Origin: Amycolatopsis mediterranei
GTDB taxonomy: Bacteria > Actinomycetota > Actinomycetes > Mycobacteriales > Pseudonocardiaceae
DNA: 64,000 bases
Direction: 5' to 3'
NCBI RefSeq assembly: GCF_026017845.1
Contig: NZ_CP100416.1
Span: forward strand, 6,651,072 to 6,715,071
Below are positions 27,818 to 36,805 of this stretch, in pieces. Within the stretch, counting starts at the first letter, position 1; each line of letters starts with the position of its first letter. Under the pieces are notes generated by a model, which searched no databases, was not told the origin of the DNA, and saw nothing but the letters and a program-made list of their open reading frames with translations. Position numbers and translations under genes: made by a program.

Positions 27818-28844
27818 TCAGCCCACGGAGCGGCGCACCGTCGGCATGAAGGAGGTCGCCGCCGCGGCCGGGGTGTCGGTGGGCACCGTGTCGAACGTGC
27901 TCAACCGACCGGACCTGGTCAGCTCCCAGACCCGAGCCAGGGTCCAGACCGCCATCGCCGAGCTGCGGTTCGTGCGCAACGAGACCGCTCGCCACCTCCG
28001 CGTCGGACACAGCCGGGTACTCGCGTACGTGATGCTCGACGGGCGCAATCCCTTCTTCACCGACGTCGCGAGCGGCGCGGAGGACGCGGTGGACGAAACT
28101 GGCCTTTCGCTCTTCCTGTGCAACAGCGCCAATCTCCCCGCCCGTGAAGCCGCTCACCTGGGACGGCTGGAACAGCAACGCGTGCAGGGCATCCTGATCA
28201 CGCCGGTAGATCCCGCTTCACCTCAGCTCGACGAGATCGCACGGCGAGGCACACCGCTGGTGGTCGTCGACCGCACCCGCAACTCCGGCAGCCACTGCTC
28301 CGTCGCCGTCGACGACGTGGTCGGCGGCGAAATCGCGGTCCGCCACCTCCTCGAGCAGGGCCACGACCGAATCGCGTTCATCGGCGGAACGCTCGGCGTC
28401 GGCCAGGTGCGCGACCGCCGAGAGGGCGCACTGCGCGCGTTGCGGACCGCCGGCCTCAGCCGGGACCGCCTGGTCGACCTCACGACGTCGCAGATGGCCG
28501 TGGCGGACGGCGGGAACGCGGGCCGCCGCCTCGCGGGCCTGCCGGCCGCGCATCGCCCGACCGCGGCGTTCTGCGCCAACGACCTGCTTGCTCTCGGCCT
28601 GCTCCAGGCGTGCGCCGCCCTGCACATCCGCGTTCCGGACGACCTCGCGATCGTCGGCTACGACGACATCGAGTTCGCCGCTGCCGCGACCGTCCCCCTC
28701 ACCTCGGTCCGGCAACCGCGCCGGCAACTCGGGCACACGGCCGCGGAGCTGCTGATGCAGGAGACCGGCGATACCGCACACGAGCATCAGCAAGTCACCT
28801 TCACTCCGGAATTGGTCGTCCGCGCGTCGACCGCTCCGCGGTAG
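27813..28844 (+). CDS. LacI-family transcriptional regulator
   Basis: The 343-residue product has the HTH GMKEVAAAAGVSVGTVSNVL near residue 11, the hinge ARHLRVGHSR and a complete effector domain (VLAYVMLDGRNPFFTDVASG, DDVVGGEIAVRHLLEQGHDR, DDLAIVGYDDIEFAAAATVP, LTSVRQPRRQLG). TTG at 27813 is preferred because the HTH needs the residues before the first ATG, and AGGTGG lies nine bases upstream. Its effector domain resembles that of the regulator at 20.7 kb, so the two may respond to related ligands and bind the shared AACGATT sites; that is inference. Confidence 0.86.
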   Translation: MPQPTERRTVGMKEVAAAAGVSVGTVSNVLNRPDLVSSQTRARVQTAIAELRFVRNETARHLRVGHSRVLAYVMLDGRNPFFTDVASGAEDAVDETGLSLFLCNSANLPAREAAHLGRLEQQRVQGILITPVDPASPQLDEIARRGTPLVVVDRTRNSGSHCSVAVDDVVGGEIAVRHLLEQGHDRIAFIGGTLGVGQVRDRREGALRALRTAGLSRDRLVDLTTSQMAVADGGNAGRRLAGLPAAHRPTAAFCANDLLALGLLQACAALHIRVPDDLAIVGYDDIEFAAAATVPLTSVRQPRRQLGHTAAELLMQETGDTAHEHQQVTFTPELVVRASTAPR

Positions 28845-29010
28845 GCGCCAGAGCCTCGATCTCCGCGCTGAGCTCAGCCGGCTTGCTCTGCCTGGCCAAG
28901 CACCAACGAATACCGCACCGACCGGAAGCTCTGCCGTACAACGCAGAAGGTTCTCCGTCCGGTGGCGAGTTCGCGATCGTCGCTGCGAGTTTCGACGGGT
29001 CCGGCACGCG

Positions 29011-29418
29011 TCACGACGTGGCGGCGTCGCGGACCAGCGCGGTGTCGGCGAACTGTTCGAACCGGACGATCAGCCCGCCGCGCACCGTGAAGTGGTGCGC
29101 CACCCGGACGTTCAGCGGGTTGCCGGTCACCCGGTGCGTCGCGGTGTAGCGGGCGAGGACGACGACGTCCTCGCCGTCGACGACGTAGGTGTCGTCGTGG
29201 GCCGTCCAGTTCTCCCAGTCCTGCGCCAACTTCTCCATGACACCGCTCGTGACGCCCTCCGGCGTGCGGTAGGTGCCGGCGAGCGGGAACCCCGCCATCT
29301 CCGTCCACTCGACGTCCGGGGCCAGCGTCTCACGCAGGGCGGCGAGATCACCCGCGGCCGAAGCGAGGTACTGGCGCCGGACGACGGCGGCGGGCGAGGT
29401 GTCCTCGGTCAGCCCCAT
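29011..29418 (-). CDS. SnoaL/NTF2-like protein
   Basis: The 135-residue product is a single cone-shaped alpha+beta domain of the SnoaL-like type: AVVRRQYLASAAGDLAALRE, TLAPDVEWTEMAGFPLAG, then VVVLARYTATHRVTGNPLNV and RVAHHFTVRGGLIVRFEQFA. The family includes ketosteroid isomerase-like and polyketide cyclase-like enzymes and non-enzymatic proteins. Its start overlaps the end of the MBL-like gene by 10 bases, so it is the last gene of the DsbA-MBL-SnoaL operon. Confidence 0.83.
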   Translation of the reverse strand: MGLTEDTSPAAVVRRQYLASAAGDLAALRETLAPDVEWTEMAGFPLAGTYRTPEGVTSGVMEKLAQDWENWTAHDDTYVVDGEDVVVLARYTATHRVTGNPLNVRVAHHFTVRGGLIVRFEQFADTALVRDAATS

Positions 29419-30215
29419 GTCAGCTCGCCCTTCGCGACCTTGGTGCCGAGCGACGCGGCGATCTTCAGGCCGGCGTCCGGGTACGCGGCCAGCAGCCGCT
29501 CCTCGGCCTCGGCGGCGTCAGCGGCCTCGGCGACGGTCTTCTCGAAGAACCGCAAGTAGTCGCCGGTGTGCCGGATGGCCGTCAGGTCGGTCGGGGCGCC
29601 GGCGGCCCGGTGGCCGGCCACGACGAAGGCGGGGTCGAGCGCCTCCAGGTCGTCGAGGACGCGGAGCCATTCCGTGCGCTGTTCGGTGCTGCCGCTGTCG
29701 GCGGTCCAGACGTGCAGGCCCTCGAACAGCAGCACCCCGCCGAGCAGCGCGCGCTCCGCCGGCTCGAAGACGTACCAGGCGCGGTCGCCCAGGGCCGCGC
29801 TGCCGCGCCGAACCTCGATGGCCACGCCGTCCACGGTGACCGACGGCGTGGACAGCGGTGCGATGTCCACCAGCCGGGTCGGCAGGTTGGCGCCCAGGTG
29901 CGCCCACGCGGTGAGCTTCTTGTCGTAGGTGTCGCGGATGTGCTCGATGACGTCGGCGGGCGCGAGGAACACCGCCTCGGGGAAGGCGTCGGCGATGACT
30001 TCGGCGCCGAAGTAGAAGTCCGGGTCGCCGGCGGTGATCAGCACGGCGGTGAGCCGCTTGCCGGAGTCGAGGACCGCGGCGGCGATCCGGTGTCCGTCGG
30101 CCCGGGTGAAGGCCGCGTCGACGACGACGGCTTCGGTCTCGCCGGTGACCAGCACGCTGGTCTTGTTCAGCGAGGTGTCGGCCGCGTCGATGATCTGGTA
30201 ACCGAGGGTGCTCAT
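29409..30215 (-). CDS. Metallo-beta-lactamase-fold protein with degenerate metal site
   Basis: The 268-residue protein follows the MBL fold (KTSVLVTGETEAVVVDAAFT, LTAVLITAGDPDFYFGAEVI, LLGGVLLFEGLHVW, PAFVVAGHRAAG). The canonical HxHxDH metal motif is replaced by AGDPDFYF: both leading histidines and the final one are missing while the first Asp is kept. It is therefore likely a divergent member with altered or no metal binding. GGAAGGA lies before the ATG. It is 20 bases downstream of the DsbA-like gene, in one operon. Confidence 0.82.
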   Translation of the reverse strand: MSTLGYQIIDAADTSLNKTSVLVTGETEAVVVDAAFTRADGHRIAAAVLDSGKRLTAVLITAGDPDFYFGAEVIADAFPEAVFLAPADVIEHIRDTYDKKLTAWAHLGANLPTRLVDIAPLSTPSVTVDGVAIEVRRGSAALGDRAWYVFEPAERALLGGVLLFEGLHVWTADSGSTEQRTEWLRVLDDLEALDPAFVVAGHRAAGAPTDLTAIRHTGDYLRFFEKTVAEAADAAEAEERLLAAYPDAGLKIAASLGTKVAKGELTWG

Positions 30216-30234
30216 GGTTCGGTCCTTCCGGGGT

Positions 30235-30864
30235 TCAGTGCGAAACAGAGGTGAGGTGGCGGTCGAGGGCGTCGGTCAGGTGGGCGGCGGTCGAGGTGGG
30301 GCCGCCGAGGCGCACGACGCCGGTCGCGGTGTGCAGCAGCAGCGTCGGGTAGGAGGTGACGCCCAGCCGGGCGGCGCGGGTGAAGTCCTGCGCCGCCAAG
30401 GCACCTGAGGAGGTGAATCCGGTCAGCACGGCGTCGGCGTCGAGGCCCAGCAGTCCGGCGAGGTGCCGGTAGGTGTCGGCTTCGGCGAGGCTCAGCCCGT
30501 CGACGTAGAACGCGCGCTGCATCGCCTCCGCCGCCTCCAGAGCCCGATCCGGTGCGACCGCCCGCAACGCGGCGAAGCCGGTGGCGGCGGCCGTGGAATC
30601 CATCCGGAACCGGCCGTCGGAGACGAGGGCGCGGTAGCCGGGGCCGAACTCGGCGCCGGTCAGCTCGGCGATGCGGGCGTTGGCGCCGTCGACGTAGGGC
30701 ATGGTGCCGATCGGGGCGACGCGGGCGCCGGTGAACAGTCCGCCGCTGACGACGTCGAGCTCGATCCGCCCGGCGTTGGCGGCGGCGAACCCGGCGACCG
30801 CCGGCCCGAAGCCGTGGCACCAGCCGCAGTAGGCGTCGAACACATAGGTCAATTTCACTGCCAT
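30235..30864 (-). CDS. DsbA-family protein (FrnE-like)
   Basis: The 209-residue thioredoxin-fold protein has the active site DAYCGWCHGFGP near residue 13 and the cis-Pro region LGVTSYPTLLL near residue 172, with the helical insertion typical of the FrnE/DsbA (2-hydroxychromene-2-carboxylate isomerase-like) group. There is no signal peptide, so it acts in the cytoplasm as a thiol oxidoreductase or isomerase. It heads an operon with the MBL-fold and SnoaL-like genes and is divergent from an AraC-type regulator that probably controls it. Confidence 0.87.
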   Translation of the reverse strand: MAVKLTYVFDAYCGWCHGFGPAVAGFAAANAGRIELDVVSGGLFTGARVAPIGTMPYVDGANARIAELTGAEFGPGYRALVSDGRFRMDSTAAATGFAALRAVAPDRALEAAEAMQRAFYVDGLSLAEADTYRHLAGLLGLDADAVLTGFTSSGALAAQDFTRAARLGVTSYPTLLLHTATGVVRLGGPTSTAAHLTDALDRHLTSVSH

Positions 30865-30918
30865 GACCACAGAGTAGGAACGCGACCTGGCCTTTTCACG
30901 GTCGGCACGTGACCTATC

Positions 30919-31797
30919 ATGGTAAAAATGGGACAGAGCATCCGGCCGGTCCGGTACGAGCCGCCACCCGGGGTGACCGGCGAGATCGAGCTCACGTCGC
31001 TGGCACGAATGCGGGCCCGCAGCGGACCGCACGAATTCGTCGCGCCCCAGCGCCTGGGCTTCGACCTGCTGATCGAGATCGAAGCAGGCCACACCGTGCA
31101 CACCGTCGACTTCACCGGCCATCCGCTCGCGCCCGGCGACCTGCTCTGGGTGCGCTCCGGCCAGGTGCAGCAGTGGGGCGCCATCGACCACATCGAGGGC
31201 CCGGTGTTCCTGTTCACCCCGTCCGCGATCGACATCGGAACCTGGGAGCTCATCCGGTCTGCGGGCGTGGCGACGCCCAACCACTGGGCCGCCGCGACGG
31301 TCGCGGGCACACCGGCGGCGGCCGCGCTGGCCACCGCGCTCGTCACCGCCGCCGCGCCGGACGCGAGCCTGCGGGACGCCGCGCTCGCCCGCGCGCTGGC
31401 CGCCGCGCTGCTCCTGCTGGTGATGGCCGTCCCGGAGGGCAGCGGCCGCCGCCCGCCCACGCACGAGGCGTTCGTGTGGTTCCGCGACGAGCTGGAGAAC
31501 AGTTTCCGGACCCGGCACAAAGTCGCCGACTACGCCGCCCGGCTGGGCTATTCGACCCGCACCCTCAACCGCCTCGCCCGCGAGAACACCGGCCTGTCCG
31601 CGAAGCAGCTCGTCGACGAACGCATCGTCCTCGAAGCCAAGCGCCAACTGGCCCACGGACGCAACCCGGTGGCCCGCATCGCCGAGGACCTCGGCTTCGA
31701 CGATCCGTCCAACTTCTCCAAGTACTTCCAGCACCGCACCGGAACGACGCCGGCCGCCTTTCGCGACCGCGTCCGGCTGGACGCGAACCACCGCTGA
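30919..31797 (+). CDS. AraC-family transcriptional regulator
   Basis: The 292-residue regulator has an N-terminal cupin-like sensor domain (FDLLIEIEAGHTVHTVDFTG, HPLAPGDLLWVRSGQVQQWG) and a C-terminal AraC DNA-binding domain with two HTH motifs: VADYAARLGYSTRTLNRLAR and NPVARIAEDLGFDDPSNFSK, ending in YFQHRTGTTPAAFRDRVR. A start at 30919 or at the ATG three codons later is possible. It is divergent from the DsbA-MBL-SnoaL operon across only 54 bases, so it most likely regulates that operon. Confidence 0.87.
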   Translation: MVKMGQSIRPVRYEPPPGVTGEIELTSLARMRARSGPHEFVAPQRLGFDLLIEIEAGHTVHTVDFTGHPLAPGDLLWVRSGQVQQWGAIDHIEGPVFLFTPSAIDIGTWELIRSAGVATPNHWAAATVAGTPAAAALATALVTAAAPDASLRDAALARALAAALLLLVMAVPEGSGRRPPTHEAFVWFRDELENSFRTRHKVADYAARLGYSTRTLNRLARENTGLSAKQLVDERIVLEAKRQLAHGRNPVARIAEDLGFDDPSNFSKYFQHRTGTTPAAFRDRVRLDANHR

Positions 31798-31907
31798 TGA
31801 CCACGGCGTACGAAACCATGCTGAAACGCGCGATCCTCGACGAACTGCCGAACACCGTCGAGGACTCCATTCTCACCTGTGTCAGTCCGGCAGGCGACTT
31901 CAGGGGA
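31797..31907 (+). pseudogene. Start of an unidentified gene, truncated
   Basis: An ATG overlapping the AraC stop (TGATG) opens a frame with a convincing beginning (YETMLKRAILDELPNTVEDS, then ILTCVSPAGDF). After about 37 codons the sequence turns into arginine- and proline-rich noise. It looks like the 5' stub of a translationally coupled gene whose remainder was replaced by the GH6 remnant downstream. Confidence 0.35.
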
Positions 31908-31989
31908 CGCCGCGATCGCCGAATGGCGCATGGACTCGGGCCGGACGGTGGATGCGCGACGCCGCCCGGCCCGGGAGATCATTACTGCA

Positions 31990-32185
31990 CAGGGGCGGGT
32001 GGACGTTCTGGACCAGCTGCCCGAACTGGGCCTCGAACCACTTGCCCGGCAGCGAGGCGTTCGCGGCTTGCTGGGTACCGTGGAAGGTCGGGTCGCCCAT
32101 CGGGTCGACCCCCCTTGCCTTCGTCGTTGGGGATCTGCTGGCTCGCGCCGTCGGACTCACCCGGCGGCTTGATCCAGACGTAGGC
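31990..32185 (-). pseudogene. GH6 cellobiohydrolase C-terminal remnant
   Basis: The minus strand reads AYVWIKPPGESDGASQQIPN, then after a frame change DPMGDPTFHGTQQAAN and LPGKWFEAQFGQLVQNVHPP. This order is the conserved C-terminus of GH6 1,4-beta-cellobiohydrolases (the WxKPPGESDG catalytic-loop motif followed by CDP and WFxAQFxxLxxNAxP). The rest of the enzyme is not recognisable between here and 32455, which otherwise holds nothing supportable. It is a relic of a cellulase gene. Confidence 0.65.
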
Positions 32186-32454
32186 GGGAAATGCGCGCCG
32201 GCAAGACCCGTCTGACGCGCACCCAGACCCGCACCGCTCTTGATGCGGGCCAGCCCGCAGTCGCGCCGTTTACCGCGGTTTGCGTGGGCGCCCGCCGCCT
32301 GTCCCAGGGCCGCACGTCCGCTCCCAGCGCCGTCAGGTCGGCCACCTTGACGCTGTAGCTGACATACCGGCCCTGCCGCCGCCCGGCAGGAGCGGACGAC
32401 CTGCTCGGCGGCGCGGGGGGCTCAACCGTTACCCGGGGATACGCCCAATCCCGG

Positions 32455-35400
32455 CTATTTCGAGCCCCGGAAGCGGTAGTTCCCGGACCCGACGACCACA
32501 ACGGTGGCCTTCTTCGCCGCGTCGTAGGTCACGCTCGAAACGCCGGGGGCCCACCGCACCGGCTTGCCCGACTCGGTGACGTTGGCCGCCGGGATCACCA
32601 CTTCGCCGGTGGTGCCGGCGGGCACGGTGACGTCCATGGTCAGCCCGTCACCGGTGATGCTCCAGGCGTCCGAGAGTCGCCCGTAGACGGTGTCGATGGC
32701 GCCTTCGGCGTGGGTGAGCCCGCCGCCGAGGTGCGGCTCGATGACGCTCCGGCGGTAGCCGGCCTCCTTGATCCGGATGCCGCCGATGTACTGGTGCATC
32801 CAGTCGGCGACCGCGCCGTAGGCGTAGTGGTTGAACGAGTTCATGTCCACCGGCCCGAACGTGCCGTCGGGCTGGATCGAGTTCCACCGCTCCCAGACAG
32901 TGGTCGCGCCCTTGCCGATCTCGTACCCCCACGACGGATAGTCCTTTTTGGACAGCAACGTGTAGGCGAGGTCGTCGCGGCCGATGTTCGTCAAGGCCGG
33001 CATCAGCCACGGCGTCCCGATGAACCCGGTCTTGAGGTGGTTGTCGCTCTGGGCGAGCTTCGCCACGTACCTCTCCCCCGCCTTGGCCTTCAACGCCGGA
33101 TCGGTGATCAAGTCCATGCCGAGCGCCAGGGCGTACCCGGTCTGCGAGTTGCCCAGCACCGTCCCATCCGCTGCCACGTAGGCGTTGGCGAACGCCGCGC
33201 GGACGTCGCCGTAGAGCTTCGTGTACTCGGCGGCTTCGGCGGTCCGGCCGATGGCCGCGGCCATCTCCGCCATCATCCGGACGTCCTGCGCCCAGATCGC
33301 GGTCCCGAGCACACCCTGGTTCGACGGGTCGTCCAGGTTCAGCCAGTCGTTGGTGAAGAACGTCAACCGCCCGGTCTCCAGGTTGTCCGACCCGGCACTC
33401 GCGCGGGCATAGGCGAAGAACCGGCTCATCGCGGCGTAGTTGTCGCGCAGCACCTGCGCATCCCCGTAGGCATGCCACACCGCGTACGGCACGGTGATCA
33501 GCGCGTCTTCCCAGCCGACGCCGCTCTCATCGAACGCACCATTCGTCGAGGGGACGACCGCCGGGATGGACCCGCTGCTCTTCTGCTCGTCACGGACGTC
33601 GGTCAGCCACTTCCCGAGGAACGCCCGGGTGTCGCCGAGGTAGCTCGCCGTCGGCGCGAAGATGTTGATGTCGCCGGTCCAGCCCAGCCGCTCGTCACGC
33701 GCCGGAGTGTCGGTCGGGATCGAGAGGAAGTTGCCCCGCGCACCCCAGGAAACGTTGCTGAGCAACTGGTTCAGCATGCCGTCGGACGTCCCCAGGGTGC
33801 CGGTGCGGGGCAGGTCCGAACCCCACACGACACCCTGCACGTCCGCGGCGGCCGGCGGCGTGGCGAGCCCGGTGACCTCGATGTAACGGAAGCCGTGCTG
33901 GGTGAACGTCGGCTGGTAGGTGACCGTGCCGTCGCCGGCGAACCGGTAGTAGTCGGTGGCCGTCGCGGCCCGCAGGTTCGCCACGTACATCGTGCCGTCC
34001 GGGTTGAGCACCTCCGCGTGCCGGATCTTGACCGTCTCCCCCGCCTTGCCGCTGATCTTCACCCGGGCCACGCCGACCATGTTCTGGCCGAGGTCGTACA
34101 CGGTCACCCCCGGCGCCGGGTGGCTGACCGCTTTCGTGCCGAGAACCTGGGTTTCCCGCACCGGCTCGTCCGGCTGCGGCGACAGCTTCGCCGTGTCCGA
34201 GGGGCGGGTGACGACCGGCGCCCACGCCGAGTCGTCGAACCCGGCGGCCGCCCAGCCGGGCTGTTCGAGCCGGGCGTCGTAGGTCTCGCCGAGCTGGTTG
34301 TCGGTCGCCGCGAACGGACCGGTGCGCCACTTCCAGCCCGGTGCCGTGTCGACCCACTGCACGCTGCCGTCGGCGTAGGTGATCTTCAGCCGCGCGACGA
34401 GCGCCAGGTTGGTCCCGTACTGCCCCTTGCCGGCGAGCCCGATCTTCCCGGCCCACCACCCGTCTCCGAGCGCCGCACCGAACCCGTTCGCGCCCGCCCG
34501 GACCAGATCGGTGACGTCGTAGGTCTGCGACTGGATCCGCTTGGCGTACTCGGTGTAGCCCGGCGCGAGGAACTGGTCGCCGACCTTGCGGCCGTTGAGC
34601 GTGAGCTGGTAGACGCCGTGCGCCGAGGCGTAGACGCGAGCCTGCGCCACGCGCTTGCCCGGCGTGGTCGAGAACGACGTCCGCAGCAGCGGCTCGTAGG
34701 AGTCGCGGCCGGCCAGCAGGGCGTCGGTGCTACCCGTGACGGTCAGTGCTCCGTTGTCGATGCTGCCGCCGGTGAACGGGTTCGGCACGGCGAATTCGGG
34801 GTTCGCCAGCACGCTGCCGTCCGGTTTGGTGACGGCGAACTTCGTGACCGTGACCGATTCCGTCTCGTAAGTGCGCAGGCCCGCCCGGCCGCTCGGGAAA
34901 TCGCTGGCCGTGCGCGTGTCGACGACGACACCGTCCAATGTGGTCCGGATCGTGGTGCCGTCGACGGTGTAGGCCACGGTGTGCGTCCCGGCCAGCAGGC
35001 CGGCCCGGGTGAACCCGAACGGCCGCAGGTCCACTTCGGCCAGCACCGAGTAGCCGCCGTTGACGCGCAGGTGCGGACGCAGCAGCGGCACGGACGTCGC
35101 GGAGTCGCCGACGTTGACCTGCCACATGTAAGCGTTGTTGATGTCCCGGGCACGCAGGAAGGTGCCGAAGGCCAGGTTGTTCAGCCGGAAGTTTTCGGTG
35201 ACGGTGTAGTCGGTCCACTGGGCGTCCGACGGCGCCGGTTTGCCGATCCAGGCAGCGGAACCCCAGTCGGCCGCGGTCAGTAGCCCGGTCTCGAACCACG
35301 CCGGCTGGCTCCAGCGGCTGGGCGCGCCCCGGTCGTCCCAGCTGCGCACCCGCCAGAAGTACCTGACGCCGGAGGCGAGATCCGGCCCGCCGTAGGCGAC

Positions 35401-35712
35401 GTCGACCTGTTGCGCCGACTTGACCCGGCCGGAGCGCCAGACGTCGGCGGCTCCCGGCGTCCGGCCGACCTCGAGCTCGTACGCGATCTGGGTGACCGCC
35501 CGACGCGGCGAGGACATCTTCCAGCCGAAGACGGGGTCCGCTCCGGGAATCCCGAGTGGGTTGGTCCGGCCGTTCGTGGTGAGCCCGTCGAGGGTGGCCA
35601 CGGTCGTCGCGGTGGCCTCGGTGCCGTGCAGCAGACCGAGAACCATGAGGACGACGGCCAGCAGGCTCCTGGCCGTACGAGGGGCTTTCCTGCGGCGCTG
35701 CCGTCCGGCCAC
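32455..35712 (-). CDS. Secreted alpha-L-rhamnosidase, GH78
   Basis: The 1085-residue enzyme begins at a GTG with GGGAG five bases upstream and has a Sec signal (ARSLLAVVLMVLGLLHGTEA). Domains in order: Ig-like domain (VFGWKMSSPRRAVTQIAYEL), an inserted LamG/CBM67-like sandwich (FRLNNLAFGTFLRARDINNA), the beta-sandwich (VYASAHGVYQLTLNGRKVGD), the catalytic (alpha/alpha)6 barrel with RDERLGWTGDINIFAPTA near residue 671 and TTVWERWNSIQPDG near residue 939, and the C-terminal beta domain. It removes alpha-L-rhamnose from external polymers or flavonoid glycosides. A palindromic operator lies 16 bases upstream of its start. Confidence 0.92.
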   Translation of the reverse strand: MAGRQRRRKAPRTARSLLAVVLMVLGLLHGTEATATTVATLDGLTTNGRTNPLGIPGADPVFGWKMSSPRRAVTQIAYELEVGRTPGAADVWRSGRVKSAQQVDVAYGGPDLASGVRYFWRVRSWDDRGAPSRWSQPAWFETGLLTAADWGSAAWIGKPAPSDAQWTDYTVTENFRLNNLAFGTFLRARDINNAYMWQVNVGDSATSVPLLRPHLRVNGGYSVLAEVDLRPFGFTRAGLLAGTHTVAYTVDGTTIRTTLDGVVVDTRTASDFPSGRAGLRTYETESVTVTKFAVTKPDGSVLANPEFAVPNPFTGGSIDNGALTVTGSTDALLAGRDSYEPLLRTSFSTTPGKRVAQARVYASAHGVYQLTLNGRKVGDQFLAPGYTEYAKRIQSQTYDVTDLVRAGANGFGAALGDGWWAGKIGLAGKGQYGTNLALVARLKITYADGSVQWVDTAPGWKWRTGPFAATDNQLGETYDARLEQPGWAAAGFDDSAWAPVVTRPSDTAKLSPQPDEPVRETQVLGTKAVSHPAPGVTVYDLGQNMVGVARVKISGKAGETVKIRHAEVLNPDGTMYVANLRAATATDYYRFAGDGTVTYQPTFTQHGFRYIEVTGLATPPAAADVQGVVWGSDLPRTGTLGTSDGMLNQLLSNVSWGARGNFLSIPTDTPARDERLGWTGDINIFAPTASYLGDTRAFLGKWLTDVRDEQKSSGSIPAVVPSTNGAFDESGVGWEDALITVPYAVWHAYGDAQVLRDNYAAMSRFFAYARASAGSDNLETGRLTFFTNDWLNLDDPSNQGVLGTAIWAQDVRMMAEMAAAIGRTAEAAEYTKLYGDVRAAFANAYVAADGTVLGNSQTGYALALGMDLITDPALKAKAGERYVAKLAQSDNHLKTGFIGTPWLMPALTNIGRDDLAYTLLSKKDYPSWGYEIGKGATTVWERWNSIQPDGTFGPVDMNSFNHYAYGAVADWMHQYIGGIRIKEAGYRRSVIEPHLGGGLTHAEGAIDTVYGRLSDAWSITGDGLTMDVTVPAGTTGEVVIPAANVTESGKPVRWAPGVSSVTYDAAKKATVVVVGSGNYRFRGSK

Positions 35713-35727
35713 ATCGACTCCCAGATA

Positions 35728-35743
35728 ATTGAAACGATTCAAT
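35728..35743. promoter_or_regulatory. LacI-type operator before the secreted GH78 gene
   Basis: ATTGAAACGATTCAAT has 6-base perfect arms (ATTGAA/TTCAAT) around ACGA and is the longest version of the motif shared with sites at 21947 and 27104. It lies 16 bases from the GTG start on the minus strand. Confidence 0.65.
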
Positions 35744-35981
35744 CGAGCGGGGCTCCGGTGAGAGTAGGTGACCGCGGTCACGGTCGTCAACGGCCCCTGA
35801 CCCAAGCCGGTACAGGGATCCGGCGGCCGGCTCGGTGAATCCGTCGAATGCCCGCCCACGTCGGCGCGTCCGAATTGTGCCGGCCGCAGCCCGGCGGGCG
35901 GATCCACACCCGCGCGGTCGGCCGCTTCGACGACACCGGGGCGCGCACCGCGTCGGTCTGCCCCATCGAAACAGGAGAAGC

Positions 35982-36312
35982 ATGCGGATCACCCGGCTGC
36001 TCCTCGGCCACCACGTTTCTTCGTGCCGGCTGCGGCACCACCGAGGCGCCCACCAGCAACGCCGCCGCCACCGGCAGCACCGGTCCGATCACCGTCGTCG
36101 ACGCGCGCGGCAAGGAGGTGAAGCTGCCCGGCCCGCCAAGCGCGTCGCGGCGACCGAGTGGAACGCCGTCGAACACCTCGTCTCCCTCGGCGTCATGCCG
36201 GTCGGCGTGTCCGACATCAAGGGCTACGGCCAGTGGGTCAGAGCCGAAAAGCTCGACGGCACCAAGGACATCGGCACCCGCGGCGAACCGAGCCTCGACA
36301 CGCTCGGCTCGC
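35982..36312 (+). pseudogene. Iron-siderophore ABC transporter binding protein, frameshifted and truncated
   Basis: GGAG precedes an ATG that opens with ITRLLL and, after a frame change, a lipobox region (TFLRAGCGTTEA), then GPITVVDARGKEVKLPGP; after a second frame change it continues AKRVAATEWNAVEHLVSLGV and MPVGVSDIKGYGQWV. This is the N-terminal lobe of a FecB/FhuD-type siderophore-binding lipoprotein. It stops at about residue 110, where an IS701-type transposase fragment on the opposite strand begins, so it was broken by insertion or deletion. Confidence 0.72.
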
Positions 36313-36760
36313 CGGGTCATCGGCGGCTTTCTCGTCGTCCCAGGATTCCGGCAGGAACAGCCGCCAGTCGATCGCGGCCGAGGCCCAGTCGGTGACCGCG
36401 TGCACGCTCACCCCGATCTGGCAGTTCCCGGTCTTGCCCAGCGCGCCGCAGTACATCCGCGCCACACCGGGGGAATCCTCGCCGTCCTTGGGGAACCCGG
36501 TGTCATCGATGTCCAGGGCGTCCGGGTCGACGAACTCACCGGCCCATGCGGCCAGCCGACGCCGGACCTCGACGTGGTCCCAGGTCGAGGTGGTGACGAA
36601 CTGCTGCAGCTGCTGGTGATCGACGCCAAGCCGTTCGGCCATCGGCTGCATCGACTTGCGTTTGTCCACGAGGTCTCCGGTGTTCAGGTTCTTCTTGGTC
36701 GACGAACCACCTACCGGAGACCTCACCCATGTCGAGCACCGACACGCCCAGCAACACCAA
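36312..36760 (-). pseudogene. IS701-type transposase, 5' part only
   Basis: The minus strand encodes RKSMQPMAERLGVDHQQLQQ, FVTTSTWDHVEVRRRLAAWA, then LDIDDTGFPKDGEDSPGVAR and MYCGALGKTGNCQIGVSVHA, with DWRLFLPESWDD at the end. This is the N-terminal half of an IS701-type DDE transposase (first catalytic Asp in DIDDTGFPK). The extreme N-terminus is in another frame (FVDQEEPEH). The distal half and terminal repeats are absent; it abuts the siderophore-binding-protein remnant. Confidence 0.75.
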
Positions 36761-36805
36761 CTCCAGCTCAGCTTGCTCGAGACGACTTCGATACAGGCCC
36801 TAGAA

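Noticed and set aside
32710..35283. Open frame of 857 codons on the plus strand opposite the secreted GH78 gene
   Set aside because: Shadow of the rhamnosidase; arginine/valine-rich with no recognisable domain or ribosome binding site.
13694..35743. Secondary-metabolite cluster
   Set aside because: Despite LuxR, LacI and methyltransferase genes in the wider window, no polyketide, peptide or terpene synthase is present; the genes fit glycoside catabolism.
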